This document shows, in pieces, positions 23,002 to 32,106 of a stretch of DNA of 56,795 nt. Both the position numbers and the translations under genes were made by a program. Numbering within the stretch: the first letter of the stretch is position 1; the number at the start of each line of letters is the position of its first letter. The notes under the pieces are model-generated. The model was given only the letters and a program-made list of their open reading frames with translations. It had not been told where the DNA came from and ran no database searches. The stretch comes from Paludibacteraceae bacterium (GTDB lineage: Bacteria > Bacteroidota > Bacteroidia > Bacteroidales > Paludibacteraceae): the NCBI GenBank assembly GCA_017450685.1, contig JAFSTB010000012.1:1-56795 (forward strand), given 5' to 3'.

Positions 23002-24016
23002 ACACGCAAAAAAAGAGGTAATAGAGTACAAAAGCCATTTGGATGAAAATCTTATCCTCCTTCGCGACCAAATACTTTCCGGAAAAGTGGATGTAGGGCA
23101 TTATCACTATTTCACTATCCACGACCCGAAAGAAAGAGTCATCTGTGCAGCCTCTTTTCCTGAGCGTGTTTTGCACCACGCAATAATGAATATCTGCCAC
23201 CCGTATTTCGACCGAACACTTATCTACGATACCTATGCCACCCGCATAGGAAAAGGTACATATAAAGCATTAGACAGAGCAAGAGAAGGTGCAAGAAAAT
23301 ATAAGTATGTGGCAAAAATGGACGTACGCAAGTATTTTGATTCGGTCAATCACCTTGTGTTAAAGCAATACCTGCAGCGGCTATTCAAAGATCAAACACT
23401 ACTGACAATCTTCAATACTATCATTGATAGTTATCATACCACCGAAGGGTGCGGCATACCCATCGGTAATCTGACAAGTCAATACTTTGCCAACCTCTAT
23501 CTGTCAAACATTGACCATAGAGAAAAAGAGCAACAGCATATACCACTATACATAAGGTATATGGACGATATACTGATTTTTTCCAACGATAAACAACAAC
23601 TCAAATCAGTTGCCGCTGATATGCAAGAACAAATGCGACTGATAGGTCTCACACTTAAACCCGTTCAATTCCTTCGTACGGAACAAGGTGTTCACTTTCT
23701 CGGCTATCGTGTTTATCCTCACAAAATGTTGCTCTCCGGCCGTAGCAAACGTCGTTTTGCTCATAAGTTCAGACTTTACGAACACTTGCTACAAGACGGA
23801 ACAATGACTGAATATGAATACTTGCAACATATATTGCCCTTACTGGCTTTCACCCAAAAAGCCTATACAAAGCAATTCAGACAAAGGTTATGTATGGAGG
23901 CTCTAACCGCGTCTTGCGGGGCGGGAGTTGGAACAACAACGCGAGGAACTGTCGCGTCTCGAATCGCAACAACAACACCCCTACGAACCGTAACAACAAC
24001 AACGGTTTGCGGTTAG
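22919..24016 (+). CDS. DGR reverse transcriptase
   Basis: A 365-residue retron/DGR-type reverse transcriptase. The start MKRKGNLIPEIALWNNLLTA is the typical DGR-RT N terminus. The catalytic aspartates are in KMDVRKYF (Asp135) and YMDD (Asp216-Asp217). GIPIGNLTSQYFANLYL (residues 179-195) has the IGxxTSQ form that separates DGR RTs from other RTs and is linked to adenine-specific error. HFLGYRVYP is motif 6-like. Its start lies inside the HRDC gene. From residue 327 on, the frame runs through the template repeat in a different frame from the variable protein. The last 39 residues, rich in Thr, are therefore TR sequence and probably dispensable. Confidence 0.96.
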   Translation: MKRKGNLIPEIALWNNLLTACFRASKSKHAKKEVIEYKSHLDENLILLRDQILSGKVDVGHYHYFTIHDPKERVICAASFPERVLHHAIMNICHPYFDRTLIYDTYATRIGKGTYKALDRAREGARKYKYVAKMDVRKYFDSVNHLVLKQYLQRLFKDQTLLTIFNTIIDSYHTTEGCGIPIGNLTSQYFANLYLSNIDHREKEQQHIPLYIRYMDDILIFSNDKQQLKSVAADMQEQMRLIGLTLKPVQFLRTEQGVHFLGYRVYPHKMLLSGRSKRRFAHKFRLYEHLLQDGTMTEYEYLQHILPLLAFTQKAYTKQFRQRLCMEALTASCGAGVGTTTRGTVASRIATTTPLRTVTTTTVCG

Positions 24017-24027
24017 TTTGCCAATAG
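23899..24027 (+). repeat. DGR template repeat (TR)
   Basis: It is identical to VR except at adenines. It is rich in AAC codons in the variable-protein frame (runs at 23932-23940, 23967-23975 and 23991-24002), the normal design for maximising codon diversity without creating stops. It overlaps the final 118 nt of the RT reading frame, and the RT stop codon lies at 24014-24016 within TR. Confidence 0.97.
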
Positions 24028-24178
24028 CTTACTTTGATGTAGCCAAATGGCTGATGATAAATGGAACAACAGTTCAAATAACGGAACAAAGGTTCAACAC
24101 TTAAGAAAGGTAAACACATACATATCCTGCAAATGCAAAAACGAGCGGACATTATTCCGCCTGACAGCCGAAGTTAGT
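24028..24178. other. Non-coding stretch between TR and DGR terminator
   Basis: No convincing gene is seen. A 58-codon open frame from an ATG at 24045 runs into the terminator hairpin and is probably chance. The segment likely forms the 3' part of the TR-containing RNA, which in studied DGRs includes sequence needed to prime cDNA synthesis. Confidence 0.5.
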
Positions 24179-24235
24179 AGCACTCCCCTCAACAGCCAAA
24201 GCGAACGCTTCGGCTGTTGAGGGGAGTGCTTTTTA
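24179..24235 (+). terminator. Strong intrinsic terminator of the DGR cassette
   Basis: A 19-bp perfect stem AGCACTCCCCTCAACAGCC (24179-24197) pairs with 24212-24230, with an inner 5-bp stem AAGCG/CGCTT, and TTTTT follows (24230-24234). It separates the DGR transcript from the caspase gene. Confidence 0.9.
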
Positions 24236-24321
24236 ACTTCCATTTTTGTCGGTTCGATACACTTTTTACCCCCACTTTTCCTGATTTATGAGCAAATTAT
24301 TTCTCGTTTTTTGCTACAGAA

Positions 24322-24353
24322 TTTGTGTAATCCGACAAATCGTTGTACCTTTG
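24322..24353 (+). promoter_or_regulatory. Promoter of the caspase-family gene
   Basis: TTTG (24322-24325) and TACCTTTG (24346-24353) with a 20-nt spacer, 54 nt upstream of the ATG. The interval 24236-24321 shows nothing else recognisable. Confidence 0.8.
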
Positions 24354-24406
24354 TGGGTTAAATCTTTGAAATAGTATTTTGCGCAATATAATTAACAATA
24401 TCTTAT

Positions 24407-25846
24407 ATGAAAAAAGTAGCACTTCTTGTTTTAATTATGGCAGCTGTGTGTGTTGAGGCACAGCAAAGTGCGGAGTCGAACATCATCTCCATCTCTGCAC
24501 AGAAAGTTTTGTATTTCAGTGATTATGCTAAATCTATCGTTGAGCCTGCCATCAACGAATGGAGCAAGAAAGATGAGTTTGAGAAGATGGCTGACTATCA
24601 AAAGCGCGTGAATGATGTGACGCGTGATATCAAAGTGAAGCAACTAACCGAGCAATGCCAAAAAGACTATATCAATAAGTATGCTCCGAAGGTGAAGCTC
24701 AATCCCACCATCGCCCAGCAGTATGACTCTGAAAACGAGGTGTTTCTTATCTCCGACGCGCAGTTCGGGCAGATGTTGGTGCCGGTGCCTATATCTGAAG
24801 GACGAACATTCAAAAGCAACTGGAGCACCGCTAAGTTCACTCCCAAATATACCATCGACAATGATGTGCTTGCCATTGCCGAACTGGATATCTTCATCCC
24901 CGCACTGAACAAACACTACAAATATTCCAATCAGAACAACCTCAACTATGAGTTGGCGCGTGTGGACTATAACTTCAAGCCCATAGAGATAGATGCCGTC
25001 AATACCAATAACAATCGTGGCAATCAAACTATAGGCGAGAAAAAGTTCACTGCCGGTGCTTCTTTGGTGGATACACAGATACCGGAAACGAGTATCCGCA
25101 ACGAGAACACTTTCGTGGTTATTATCGCCAATGAGGATTATCAGATGGAGCAGCCTGTGCCTTTTGCCAAGAACGACGGTCGCACTTTTGCCAAATATTG
25201 TCAGCGCACCCTCGGCATCCCCGCACAACAGATACACATAAGAGAGAATGCAACCTACAATCACATCAAGTACGAATTGAGTTGGCTCAAGAACGTCTGC
25301 GATAAGTATGAAGGCGCGGCTTCCGTCATTTTCTATTATGCCGGTCACGGTGTGCCTGACGAGAAAGACCGTTCGGCATATCTGTTGCCTGTGGATGGTA
25401 TGGGTAAGGATGTGGCTTCCGGATATAAGTTGGACGACCTGTATAGTAAGTTAGGCACTATGCCTGCCAAGTCGGTAGAGGTGTTCTTAGATGCCTGTTT
25501 CTCCGGCGCTGACCGACAGGGAAAGATGTTAGCATCCAATGAAGGTGGTCGCTCTGTCGTTATTGCCCATAAGTCAGGTGTGCCACAAGGTAAGATGGTG
25601 GTTTTCTCGGCTACACAAGGCGATGAGGTGGCTCACCCCGACAACGAACAAGGACACGGAATGTTCACCTATTATCTGCTTAAAAAACTGCAAGAAACGA
25701 AAGGTGATGCCACCCTCGGACAACTGTCGGAATACGTACAGAAGGAGGTGAGCAAACGCTCCGCCGTTATAGGTAAACCTCAAAACCCGAAAATCACTTC
25801 AGCAAGCGAGGTTGACGGCGAGTGGATGAACTGGAAAGTGAGATAA
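24407..25846 (+). CDS. Secreted caspase-family (C14) protease
   Basis: A 479-residue exported protein. It has a signal peptide (about residues 1-19, ending VEAQQ) and an N-terminal region of about 220 residues that I do not recognise. A caspase p20-like domain follows from about residue 232 (NTFVVIIANEDYQME). The catalytic histidine is His314 in FYYAGHGVPDE, and the nucleophile is Cys364 in VFLDACFSGADRQ. Caspase-like proteases cleave after acidic or basic residues, but the preference here is not readable. It stands next to the DGR after a terminator and has its own promoter. pdxA, alaS, the GtrA gene and guaD follow at gaps of 13-29 nt and may be read from the same promoter. Confidence 0.92.
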   Translation: MKKVALLVLIMAAVCVEAQQSAESNIISISAQKVLYFSDYAKSIVEPAINEWSKKDEFEKMADYQKRVNDVTRDIKVKQLTEQCQKDYINKYAPKVKLNPTIAQQYDSENEVFLISDAQFGQMLVPVPISEGRTFKSNWSTAKFTPKYTIDNDVLAIAELDIFIPALNKHYKYSNQNNLNYELARVDYNFKPIEIDAVNTNNNRGNQTIGEKKFTAGASLVDTQIPETSIRNENTFVVIIANEDYQMEQPVPFAKNDGRTFAKYCQRTLGIPAQQIHIRENATYNHIKYELSWLKNVCDKYEGAASVIFYYAGHGVPDEKDRSAYLLPVDGMGKDVASGYKLDDLYSKLGTMPAKSVEVFLDACFSGADRQGKMLASNEGGRSVVIAHKSGVPQGKMVVFSATQGDEVAHPDNEQGHGMFTYYLLKKLQETKGDATLGQLSEYVQKEVSKRSAVIGKPQNPKITSASEVDGEWMNWKVR

Positions 25847-25864
25847 CTAATTGTCAATCAATAT

Positions 25865-26971
25865 ATGAAACCTATAGTAGCCATTACGGCGGGAGACCCC
25901 AATGGAGTGGGGTACGAGGTAATCATCAAGACGCTTGCTGACCCTCACATAGTAGAAGTATGTACGCCTGTATTATACGGCAATGCCGCCATTGCTTGGC
26001 AACACGCTCAAAGGCTCGGCGAAGAGTTCACCAATATGCAGTGGAACATCGTTCCCAATGCCGCCAAAGCGCAAGAAGGCAAACTGAACCTCGTCAGTTG
26101 CTATCCCAACCAGACACCGCTTAGCATCGGGCTCAACACCAAAGACGGCGGCAAAGCAGCACTGCTCAGTCTGCAAGCAGCCACCAGAGATATAAAATCC
26201 AACTTCACACGCATACTCGTCACTGCACCTATCAACAAAGAGAATATCCAGCAGGACGGCTTCCATTTCTCCGGTCATACCGAATATCTCACTGAGCAGT
26301 TCGGTTCCAAAGACGGTTCGCTGATGATGATGGTGAGCGATGTGATGCGTATAGCGTTGGTCACTAACCACTTGCCTATCAGTCAGGTAGCCTCACACAT
26401 TAACCAAGAGACGGTGCTGCACAAACTGCGCGTGCTCAATCGTGCACTCAAAGAAGACTTCACCTTGCAGCAGCCTCGTATTGCCGTTCTCGCTCTCAAC
26501 CCCCATGCCGGCGATAACGGACTATTGGGCAGCGAAGAGAAAGAGATACTGCAACCCGCTATCAAGCATACGAAGATAGACATTGACAATCCCTCTGATA
26601 CCGACGATCGCGACCTCTGTGTCTTTGGTCCGTATGCCGCCGACGGGTTCTTCGGTGCAGGCAAGTACGTACACTTCGATGCCGTCCTCGCTATGTATCA
26701 CGACCAAGGATTGGCACCCTTCAAAACATTAGATATGAACGGCGTTAACTTCACCGCCGGACTTAACATCGTACGCACCTCACCCGACCATGGCACCGCC
26801 TTCGATATAGCCGGCAAGAATGAGGCTAACCCACTGTCGTTCAGACACGCACTCTTCCTCGCCCTTGACATCAACCAAAGGCGACAGATGAACGCAGAGA
26901 TAAAAGCCAATCCCCTCAAAATAGAACCAAGAGAGGAGAGACCGCAACGCAAACCTTTATTCGTTGAATAA
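25865..26971 (+). CDS. pdxA: 4-hydroxythreonine-4-phosphate dehydrogenase
   Basis: Oxidises 4-phosphohydroxy-L-threonine in vitamin B6 (pyridoxal phosphate) synthesis in the cytoplasm. The N terminus VAITAGDPNGVGYEVIIKTL is diagnostic. TAPINKENIQQDGFHFSGHT binds substrate, and the divalent metal histidines are in GHTEYLTEQF and in AMYHDQGLAPFKTL, followed by NIVRTSPDHGTAFDIAGKN. The length of 368 residues is slightly above the usual 330-340, because of a charged C-terminal extension. It lies 18 nt downstream of the caspase gene. Confidence 0.96.
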   Translation: MKPIVAITAGDPNGVGYEVIIKTLADPHIVEVCTPVLYGNAAIAWQHAQRLGEEFTNMQWNIVPNAAKAQEGKLNLVSCYPNQTPLSIGLNTKDGGKAALLSLQAATRDIKSNFTRILVTAPINKENIQQDGFHFSGHTEYLTEQFGSKDGSLMMMVSDVMRIALVTNHLPISQVASHINQETVLHKLRVLNRALKEDFTLQQPRIAVLALNPHAGDNGLLGSEEKEILQPAIKHTKIDIDNPSDTDDRDLCVFGPYAADGFFGAGKYVHFDAVLAMYHDQGLAPFKTLDMNGVNFTAGLNIVRTSPDHGTAFDIAGKNEANPLSFRHALFLALDINQRRQMNAEIKANPLKIEPREERPQRKPLFVE

Positions 26972-27000
26972 CCAATCTTTATTCATAAGAAAACACCAAT

Positions 27001-29625
27001 ATGATGACAGCACAACAGATACGCCAATCCTTCTTGGATTTTATGACTCAAAAGCAACATACTATCGTACCTTCCGCACCTATGGTTATCAAAGATGACC
27101 CTACGCTGATGTTCACCAATGCCGGTATGAACCCGTGGAAAGGTATCATCTTAGGCAACGACCCCGTCAAGCACAAGCGCGTGGCTGACAGCCAGAAATG
27201 TCTTCGCGTGAGCGGTAAACATAACGACTTGGAAGAGGTGGGTCACGACACCTACCACCACACTATGTTCGAGATGCTCGGCAACTGGTCGTTTGGCGAC
27301 TACTTCAAGCAAGAAGCCATCGACTATGCTTGGGAATATATAGTGGATGTGCTGAAGATCGACCCTGCCAACCTCTATGCCACCGTCTTTGAGGGTTCTG
27401 CCGATGAAGGTTTGGAGCGCGATAATGAAGCCGCTGCCATCTGGGCTAAGCACCTGTCGCAAGACCATATACTCAACGGCAGCCGCCACGACAACTTCTG
27501 GGAGATGGGCGATACCGGTCCTTGCGGTCCGTGCTCCGAACTGCACGTGGACAGTCGCTCCGAAGAAGAGAAAAAGCGCGTTCCTGGACGCGAGTTGGTC
27601 AATAAAGATCACCCGCAGGTGATAGAGATATGGAACCTGGTCTTTATGCAGTACAACCGCAAAGCCGATGGTTCGCTTGAGCCGCTGCCTATGCATGTTA
27701 TTGACACAGGTATGGGCTTCGAGAGGCTCGTTCGCACACTGCAAGGCAAGCAGTCGAACTACGACACCGATGTCTTCCAACCCATGCTGCAACGTATAGG
27801 TGAGTTAACAGGTGTGCGTTACGGTCAAGCCGAACCTACCGATGTGGCTATGCGTGTCATTGCCGACCATATACGCACCATCGCTTTCGCTATTGCCGAC
27901 GGACAACTGCCTTCAAACGAAAAAGCAGGTTACGTCATCCGACGCATACTGCGACGCGCCGTCAGATATGCCTACACTTTCCTCAACCAACGACAAGCCT
28001 TCCTCTATCTGCTTGTGCCACAACTCATTGCCGATATGGGCGAAGCCTATCCCGAACTCAAGAAACAAGAGCAGCAGATAACGCCCGTCATACGCGCCGA
28101 AGAAGAGGCATTCTTGCGCACTCTCGACAAAGGTATAAGCCTGCTGGACAGACTCATAAACGATGCCACAAAAGCCGGTAAGACACAGATAAGCGGTTAC
28201 GATGTGTTCACACTCAAAGACACCTACGGCTTCCCGCTCGACCTGACCGAACTAATACTTCGCGAACATCAGATGACCACCAACGAACAGGAATATACCC
28301 AAGCCCTCGAACACCAAAAACAGATGGGCAGACAAGCCAATAAGCAAGACCTTGGCGATTGGGTGGTGCTGCAAGAGGGTGAAACAGAATTTGTGGGGTA
28401 TGACGAGTGGGAGACACCCACCTCTATCTTGCGCTATCGCAAAGTGACGCAGAAAGGAAAGGACTTCTATCAGGTGGTGCTCTCCAGCACACCTTTCTAT
28501 GCTGAGATGGGTGGCGAAGTGGGTGACACCGGTCTGCTTATCACCGACAATGGTCAGTGGCAAGTGTTAGACACCAAGCGTGAGAACAACTTGCCTGTGC
28601 ATATATTGGCTCAACTGCCCGACGAACTGCTGTCAAGCACAACGCTGACAGCACGTGTGGACAAGGATAGAAGGCAGGCCATAATGTGCAATCACACGGC
28701 AACACATATCTTGCATTACTGCTTGCGTGAAGTGTTAGGCAAGCACGTGGAGCAGAAAGGGTCGCTCGTCACTGCCGATTCGCTGCGCTTCGACTTCTCA
28801 CATTTCCAAAAAGTGTCGCCCGACGAACTGCGCCGTGTGGAACAGTTGGCTAACGAACTGGTTAGACGCGACTACCATTTGGAGGAGAGTCGCCATACAC
28901 CCATCGAACAAGCCAAAGCCATGGGAGCAATGGCTCTCTTCGGCGAGAAATACGGTGACGATGTGAGAGTTATCAAGTATGGTCCGTCGGTCGAACTGTG
29001 TGGTGGTTGCCACGTGAGCAGCACCGGTCGCATCGGCTCTATACGCATCGTGGCGGAGACATCCATAGCAGCAGGTGTGAGACGTATTGAAGCCGTCACA
29101 GCTCGTAAAGCCGACGAACTGTATTACGCACAACACGATATGTTGGTCGGTATCAAAAGTCTGTTTAATAATGCTCCCGACCTCGCAGGCGCTATACACA
29201 AAGCCATCGACGAGAATGCCGGACTGAAAAAACAGATGGAAGAGTTGATGCAAGAGCGTGTTCAGCGTTTCTGCGACCAACTGTTAGAGCGTGCCGAAGT
29301 GAGGAACGGCATTAAGATGGTGCTCCTTGAAGGCATAGCCGACAACGTTATGATACGCAGTATCTTACCCTTGCTCAAAGGTAAGTTCCACAACGAACGC
29401 TTCGCTCTTATGGCTGCCACCGAACAGGAGGGCAAACCGCAGATAGCCGTCTTCTTCAGTCAGCCGTTGGTGGACGAAGGGAAGAACGCCGGCGCACTTA
29501 TCAAACAGGCTGCCAAACATATACAAGGTGGCGGTGGCGGTCAGCCGGCAATGGCTACGGCAGGCGGACGAAACACTGCCGGACTGAAAGATGCTATGGC
29601 TGAGATGTTAGCAAGCATAGAATAA
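27001..29625 (+). CDS. alaS: Alanyl-tRNA synthetase
   Basis: A class II synthetase of 874 residues. The catalytic domain includes [38 protein letters not shown] and [12 protein letters not shown], and a tRNA recognition helical domain follows. The editing domain has zinc-ligand motifs HTATHIL and [13 protein letters not shown], and the C-terminal C-Ala domain has [16 protein letters not shown]. Two consecutive ATG codons (27001 and 27004) make the first residue uncertain by one. The gene is essential and intact. It lies 29 nt after pdxA and 16 nt before the GtrA gene. Confidence 0.98.
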   Translation: MMTAQQIRQSFLDFMTQKQHTIVPSAPMVIKDDPTLMFTNAGMNPWKGIILGNDPVKHKRVADSQKCLRVSGKHNDLEEVGHDTYHHTMFEMLGNWSFGDYFKQEAIDYAWEYIVDVLKIDPANLYATVFEGSADEGLERDNEAAAIWAKHLSQDHILNGSRHDNFWEMGDTGPCGPCSELHVDSRSEEEKKRVPGRELVNKDHPQVIEIWNLVFMQYNRKADGSLEPLPMHVIDTGMGFERLVRTLQGKQSNYDTDVFQPMLQRIGELTGVRYGQAEPTDVAMRVIADHIRTIAFAIADGQLPSNEKAGYVIRRILRRAVRYAYTFLNQRQAFLYLLVPQLIADMGEAYPELKKQEQQITPVIRAEEEAFLRTLDKGISLLDRLINDATKAGKTQISGYDVFTLKDTYGFPLDLTELILREHQMTTNEQEYTQALEHQKQMGRQANKQDLGDWVVLQEGETEFVGYDEWETPTSILRYRKVTQKGKDFYQVVLSSTPFYAEMGGEVGDTGLLITDNGQWQVLDTKRENNLPVHILAQLPDELLSSTTLTARVDKDRRQAIMCNHTATHILHYCLREVLGKHVEQKGSLVTADSLRFDFSHFQKVSPDELRRVEQLANELVRRDYHLEESRHTPIEQAKAMGAMALFGEKYGDDVRVIKYGPSVELCGGCHVSSTGRIGSIRIVAETSIAAGVRRIEAVTARKADELYYAQHDMLVGIKSLFNNAPDLAGAIHKAIDENAGLKKQMEELMQERVQRFCDQLLERAEVRNGIKMVLLEGIADNVMIRSILPLLKGKFHNERFALMAATEQEGKPQIAVFFSQPLVDEGKNAGALIKQAAKHIQGGGGGQPAMATAGGRNTAGLKDAMAEMLASIE

Positions 29626-29641
29626 TCGCTTTAAGAATAAA

Positions 29642-30091
29642 ATGCCGCTTCAAGTGAAACTGCCAACACATAGAATCCCTCAGAAGTCGCGTTCAGCCGT
29701 GCGCTTTATGATAGTAGGCACATTAGGAACGCTGCTGCAGATATCGCTCTACGACTTCTTCCTATTCTGCTTTGGTATCGACACAAACGATTCCGACTGG
29801 TTGGTGCAAGCCGCTTTCGCCCTCGCTTTTGTCATCGAAACCACCGCTAACTATCTTGCCACGAGTTTCTATACTTTTGAGCGCAAACCCGATTGGAAGA
29901 ACGCCGGAGGCTTCGCCTTGTCAAGAGGTGTCAACTATTTGATACAAGCAGGGTTACTGGCTCTGCTGCTGTGGCTGAACTTAAGCGATAGAGTGGCAGG
30001 TATAGTGGCTATTCTCATAGCCGGAGTGATTAACTATTTTATTCTTAACTTCATCTTCCGCCGTCAAACCGACAACCATAATACCCACTAA
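29642..30091 (+). CDS. GtrA-family membrane protein
   Basis: A 149-residue protein with about four transmembrane helices. Family blocks are FMIVGTLGTLLQISLYDFFL (about residues 22-41), ETTANYLATSFYTFERKPDW and VINYFILNFIFRR near the C terminus. GtrA proteins are proposed to flip or assist undecaprenyl- or polyprenyl-linked sugars during surface-glycan modification. It lies tightly between alaS and guaD, with no glycan gene beside it. Confidence 0.88.
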   Translation: MPLQVKLPTHRIPQKSRSAVRFMIVGTLGTLLQISLYDFFLFCFGIDTNDSDWLVQAAFALAFVIETTANYLATSFYTFERKPDWKNAGGFALSRGVNYLIQAGLLALLLWLNLSDRVAGIVAILIAGVINYFILNFIFRRQTDNHNTH

Positions 30092-30104
30092 TCTATTCTT
30101 TTTT

Positions 30105-31394
30105 ATGCGAGCCTACCGAGCCAATATCCTTTTCACCCCTACACCCGACGCTTTCAGTATCGTTGAGCGCGGTTATGTCATAGTCAACAGCGAAGGCTTG
30201 GTGGAAGCCGTAACCGACTGTGTGGACCGATATCAGACGGAGCATAATATGCCGCAGATAGAGGTGACCGACTATGGCGACAGACTGCTCATACCAGCTT
30301 TCAACGACCTGCACATACATGCACCGCAGTATCGTAACCTCGGCTTAGGGTTAGACGAAGAGTTGTTGCCGTGGCTCAATAAATATACCTTCCCCGAAGA
30401 GGCTAAGTTTGCCGATTCCGGCTATGCCGAACGTATCTATCGCCGTTTTGTGCACGAACTGTGGATGCAAGGCACTATGCGCAGTTGCGCTTTTGCCACT
30501 ATTCACCCCGAAACCACCAAACGGCTCATGCAACTCTTCCGAGAGGCTGGCTTAGGGGGTTATGTCGGACTGGTTGGAATGGATCGCAATAGTCCTGATA
30601 ACCTCAGAAACACGCCGAAAGAGGTGGAGACGTTCCATCTTGAGCAGTTGGAAGAGTGTCTGTCGCTTCATTCGGATAGGGTCAGAACCATCCTCACTCC
30701 GCGTTTTATCCCTTCCTGTACGCCTGAGATGCTGCGTGTCTATGGACGGTTAGCCGGTGAGCATAACCTGCCCGTGCAATCGCATCTGAGCGAGAACAGG
30801 TCAGAGATAGAGTGGGTTAAGGAGTTGGAGCCGCTCTCCACTTGCTATGCCGATGCTTATCGCCGGTATGGTCTGTTAGGGCAGACACCTACACTGATGG
30901 CACACTGCTGCTATTCGGCAGGGGAGGAGATGCAAATGCTCAAAGAGAATAAAGTGACTGTGGTGCATTGTCCCACTTCCAACACTAATCTGGCTTCCGG
31001 CATTGCACCTGTTGCCACTTTCCTCAAAGAAGGTATAAATGTTGGTTTGGGCACTGATGTGTCGGCAGGGCATTATATGTCGATGTTGCGCGTTATGCAG
31101 TATGCCATACAGGTGAGCAAACTGCATTATGCACGCAGTGAAGGACAGATACCGTTCCTCTCGCTAAGCGAAGCCTTCTATTTGGCAACCAAAGCAGGCG
31201 GCTCTTTCTTCGGCAAAGTGGGCAGTTTTGAGAAAGGTTATGCCTTCGACGCTTTGGTTATTGACGATTCCTATCTTAACTACGACCACTATACGCTTGC
31301 CGACCGTATTCAACGCTTCGTCTATGTGGGCGACGACAGAGATATAAGAATTCGGTTCTGCCAAGGACAAGCGTTGACAGAACCGATATTATAG
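30105..31394 (+). CDS. guaD: Guanine deaminase (amidohydrolase superfamily)
   Basis: Converts guanine to xanthine plus ammonia in purine salvage, cytoplasmic. The metal-binding HxH is in LIPAFNDLHIHAPQY (about residues 65-79). RNLGLGLDEELLPWLNKYTF is the guanine-deaminase-specific block. Later metal and catalytic residues are in VQSHLSENRSEIEW, MAHCCYSAGEEM and VGLGTDVSAGHYMSML. The length of 429 residues matches the family. It is the last gene of the pdxA-alaS-gtrA-guaD series and meets the remnant at 31414 tail to tail. Confidence 0.93.
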   Translation: MRAYRANILFTPTPDAFSIVERGYVIVNSEGLVEAVTDCVDRYQTEHNMPQIEVTDYGDRLLIPAFNDLHIHAPQYRNLGLGLDEELLPWLNKYTFPEEAKFADSGYAERIYRRFVHELWMQGTMRSCAFATIHPETTKRLMQLFREAGLGGYVGLVGMDRNSPDNLRNTPKEVETFHLEQLEECLSLHSDRVRTILTPRFIPSCTPEMLRVYGRLAGEHNLPVQSHLSENRSEIEWVKELEPLSTCYADAYRRYGLLGQTPTLMAHCCYSAGEEMQMLKENKVTVVHCPTSNTNLASGIAPVATFLKEGINVGLGTDVSAGHYMSMLRVMQYAIQVSKLHYARSEGQIPFLSLSEAFYLATKAGGSFFGKVGSFEKGYAFDALVIDDSYLNYDHYTLADRIQRFVYVGDDRDIRIRFCQGQALTEPIL

Positions 31395-31398
31395 CGAC

Positions 31399-31420
31399 AG
31401 AATAGATATTTTCCTATTCT
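31399..31420. terminator. Weak AT-rich stem-loop at a convergent junction
   Basis: AGAATAG (31399-31405) and CTATTCT (31414-31420) pair across an 8-nt loop, between the 3' end of guaD and the 3' end of the convergent remnant. It could act as a bidirectional terminator, but the stem is short and AT-rich. Confidence 0.3.
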
Positions 31421-31839
31421 ATTTCCACACCTAAGAGGTTATAAAGGTGGTTGTGTCGTAGGATGTAGATATTCCCTTTATACAGGATTTTGCTATTGGC
31501 GTTATTGATCTGAGCATCAATATCGTGTATAGCCGTTGCTTCATTGCATGCCATAAAGAAAGCATCGGGTATGTAAGGCTGGTTGTCGAGGTTGAGGAAG
31601 AAAGTGCGCCACTCATTGCAGTCGTCGGCTGTTTGCGGAATGTCGTCGCCTATGAGGTCAGAACCGGCAGGCACTTGCAGATTGACGGTGGTTTGGTCTT
31701 GCTTGATCTGATACCAACCGGCAACATCGAAACTCTCTTTGTCGGTGGTGAAAGAGATGGTGTCCAGTTGCACTAATGTCGTTTTTGCACACTTTTTATA
31801 TAAAACAGTGCAAAATGAGCAATTTATGTCAAAAATCAT
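31414..31839 (-). pseudogene. Remnant C-terminal part of a Bacteroidales surface protein
   Basis: An open frame of 141 codons without a signal peptide. The C terminus KILYKGNIYILRHNHLYNLL matches the tail motif of many secreted Bacteroidales proteins and resembles the end of the large protein at 33792-37925 (KVLNNGNVMIIRNGHIYHID). The upstream part (residues 27-110) has the look of a beta-rich extracellular domain. A normal exported N terminus is missing, and the frame stops close to the riboswitch region on the other strand. It is best read as a decayed or truncated gene. A short genuine gene cannot be excluded. Confidence 0.45.
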
Positions 31840-31922
31840 GAATTATTGTAGGTTTTTGATATGTTAAGGTGACAAAATGAACAAAAGAAAAGATGGTGCT
31901 GAAAAAGAAAAAGTTGCATAAA

Positions 31923-31954
31923 TTTGTAAGTAAGAAATAATCGCTGTACCTTTG
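31923..31954 (+). promoter_or_regulatory. Promoter of the B12-riboswitch operon
   Basis: TTTG (31923-31926) and TACCTTTG (31947-31954) with a 20-nt spacer, directly before the riboswitch aptamer. Confidence 0.8.
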
Positions 31955-31956
31955 CC

Positions 31957-32106
31957 CCCGCTAACGGTAACGGAAGCAGGTGCGATTCCTGCGCAGACCC
32001 GCTGCTGTGATTCTCTGAAAAAAGTTGGTTATCACCTCTTATTGTCACTGAGATTATGTCTCGGGAAGGCAGAAACCAACGTATGAGATAAGTCAGAAGA
32101 CGACCG
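31957..32106 (+). ncRNA. Cobalamin (B12) riboswitch
   Basis: The conserved core is GAAGCAGGTGCGATTCCTGC at 31973-31992, continuing to GACCCGCTGCTGTGA (31996-32010), which matches the invariant cobalamin aptamer segment. The complementary pair GTTGGTT (32024-32030) and AACCAAC (32074-32080), a TCACTGAG element, CGGGAAGGCAG (32062-32072) and GTCAGAAGACCGG-type sequence near 32092-32106 complete the layout. It should sense adenosyl- or methylcobalamin and lower expression of the two downstream surface-protein genes when B12 is plentiful. Confidence 0.92.

Larger units (their letters stand above)
21352..24235 (+). other. Complete diversity-generating retroelement (DGR) cassette
   Basis: The order is variable protein (21352-22383, VR at its 3' end), inverted-repeat hairpin (22415-22465), HRDC accessory protein (22483-23001), DGR reverse transcriptase (22919-24016), template repeat (23899-24027) and terminator (24179-24235). 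VR and TR are 129 bp, gapless, at an offset of 1644 nt. All 16 mismatches lie opposite template adenines (nine to G, five to T, two to C). Reverse transcription of TR RNA with random adenine misincorporation, followed by cDNA homing into VR, explains this pattern. All parts needed are present and intact, so it is probably active or recently active. Confidence 0.96.

Noticed and set aside
22919..24016. RT as part of a group II intron or retron
   Set aside because: No maturase or endonuclease domain and no intron RNA motifs are seen. The matched VR/TR pair and the IGNLTSQ motif identify a DGR.
24045..24221. 58-codon open frame between TR and terminator
   Set aside because: It runs through the terminator stem and shows no similarity to known proteins. 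It is more likely part of the TR RNA region.
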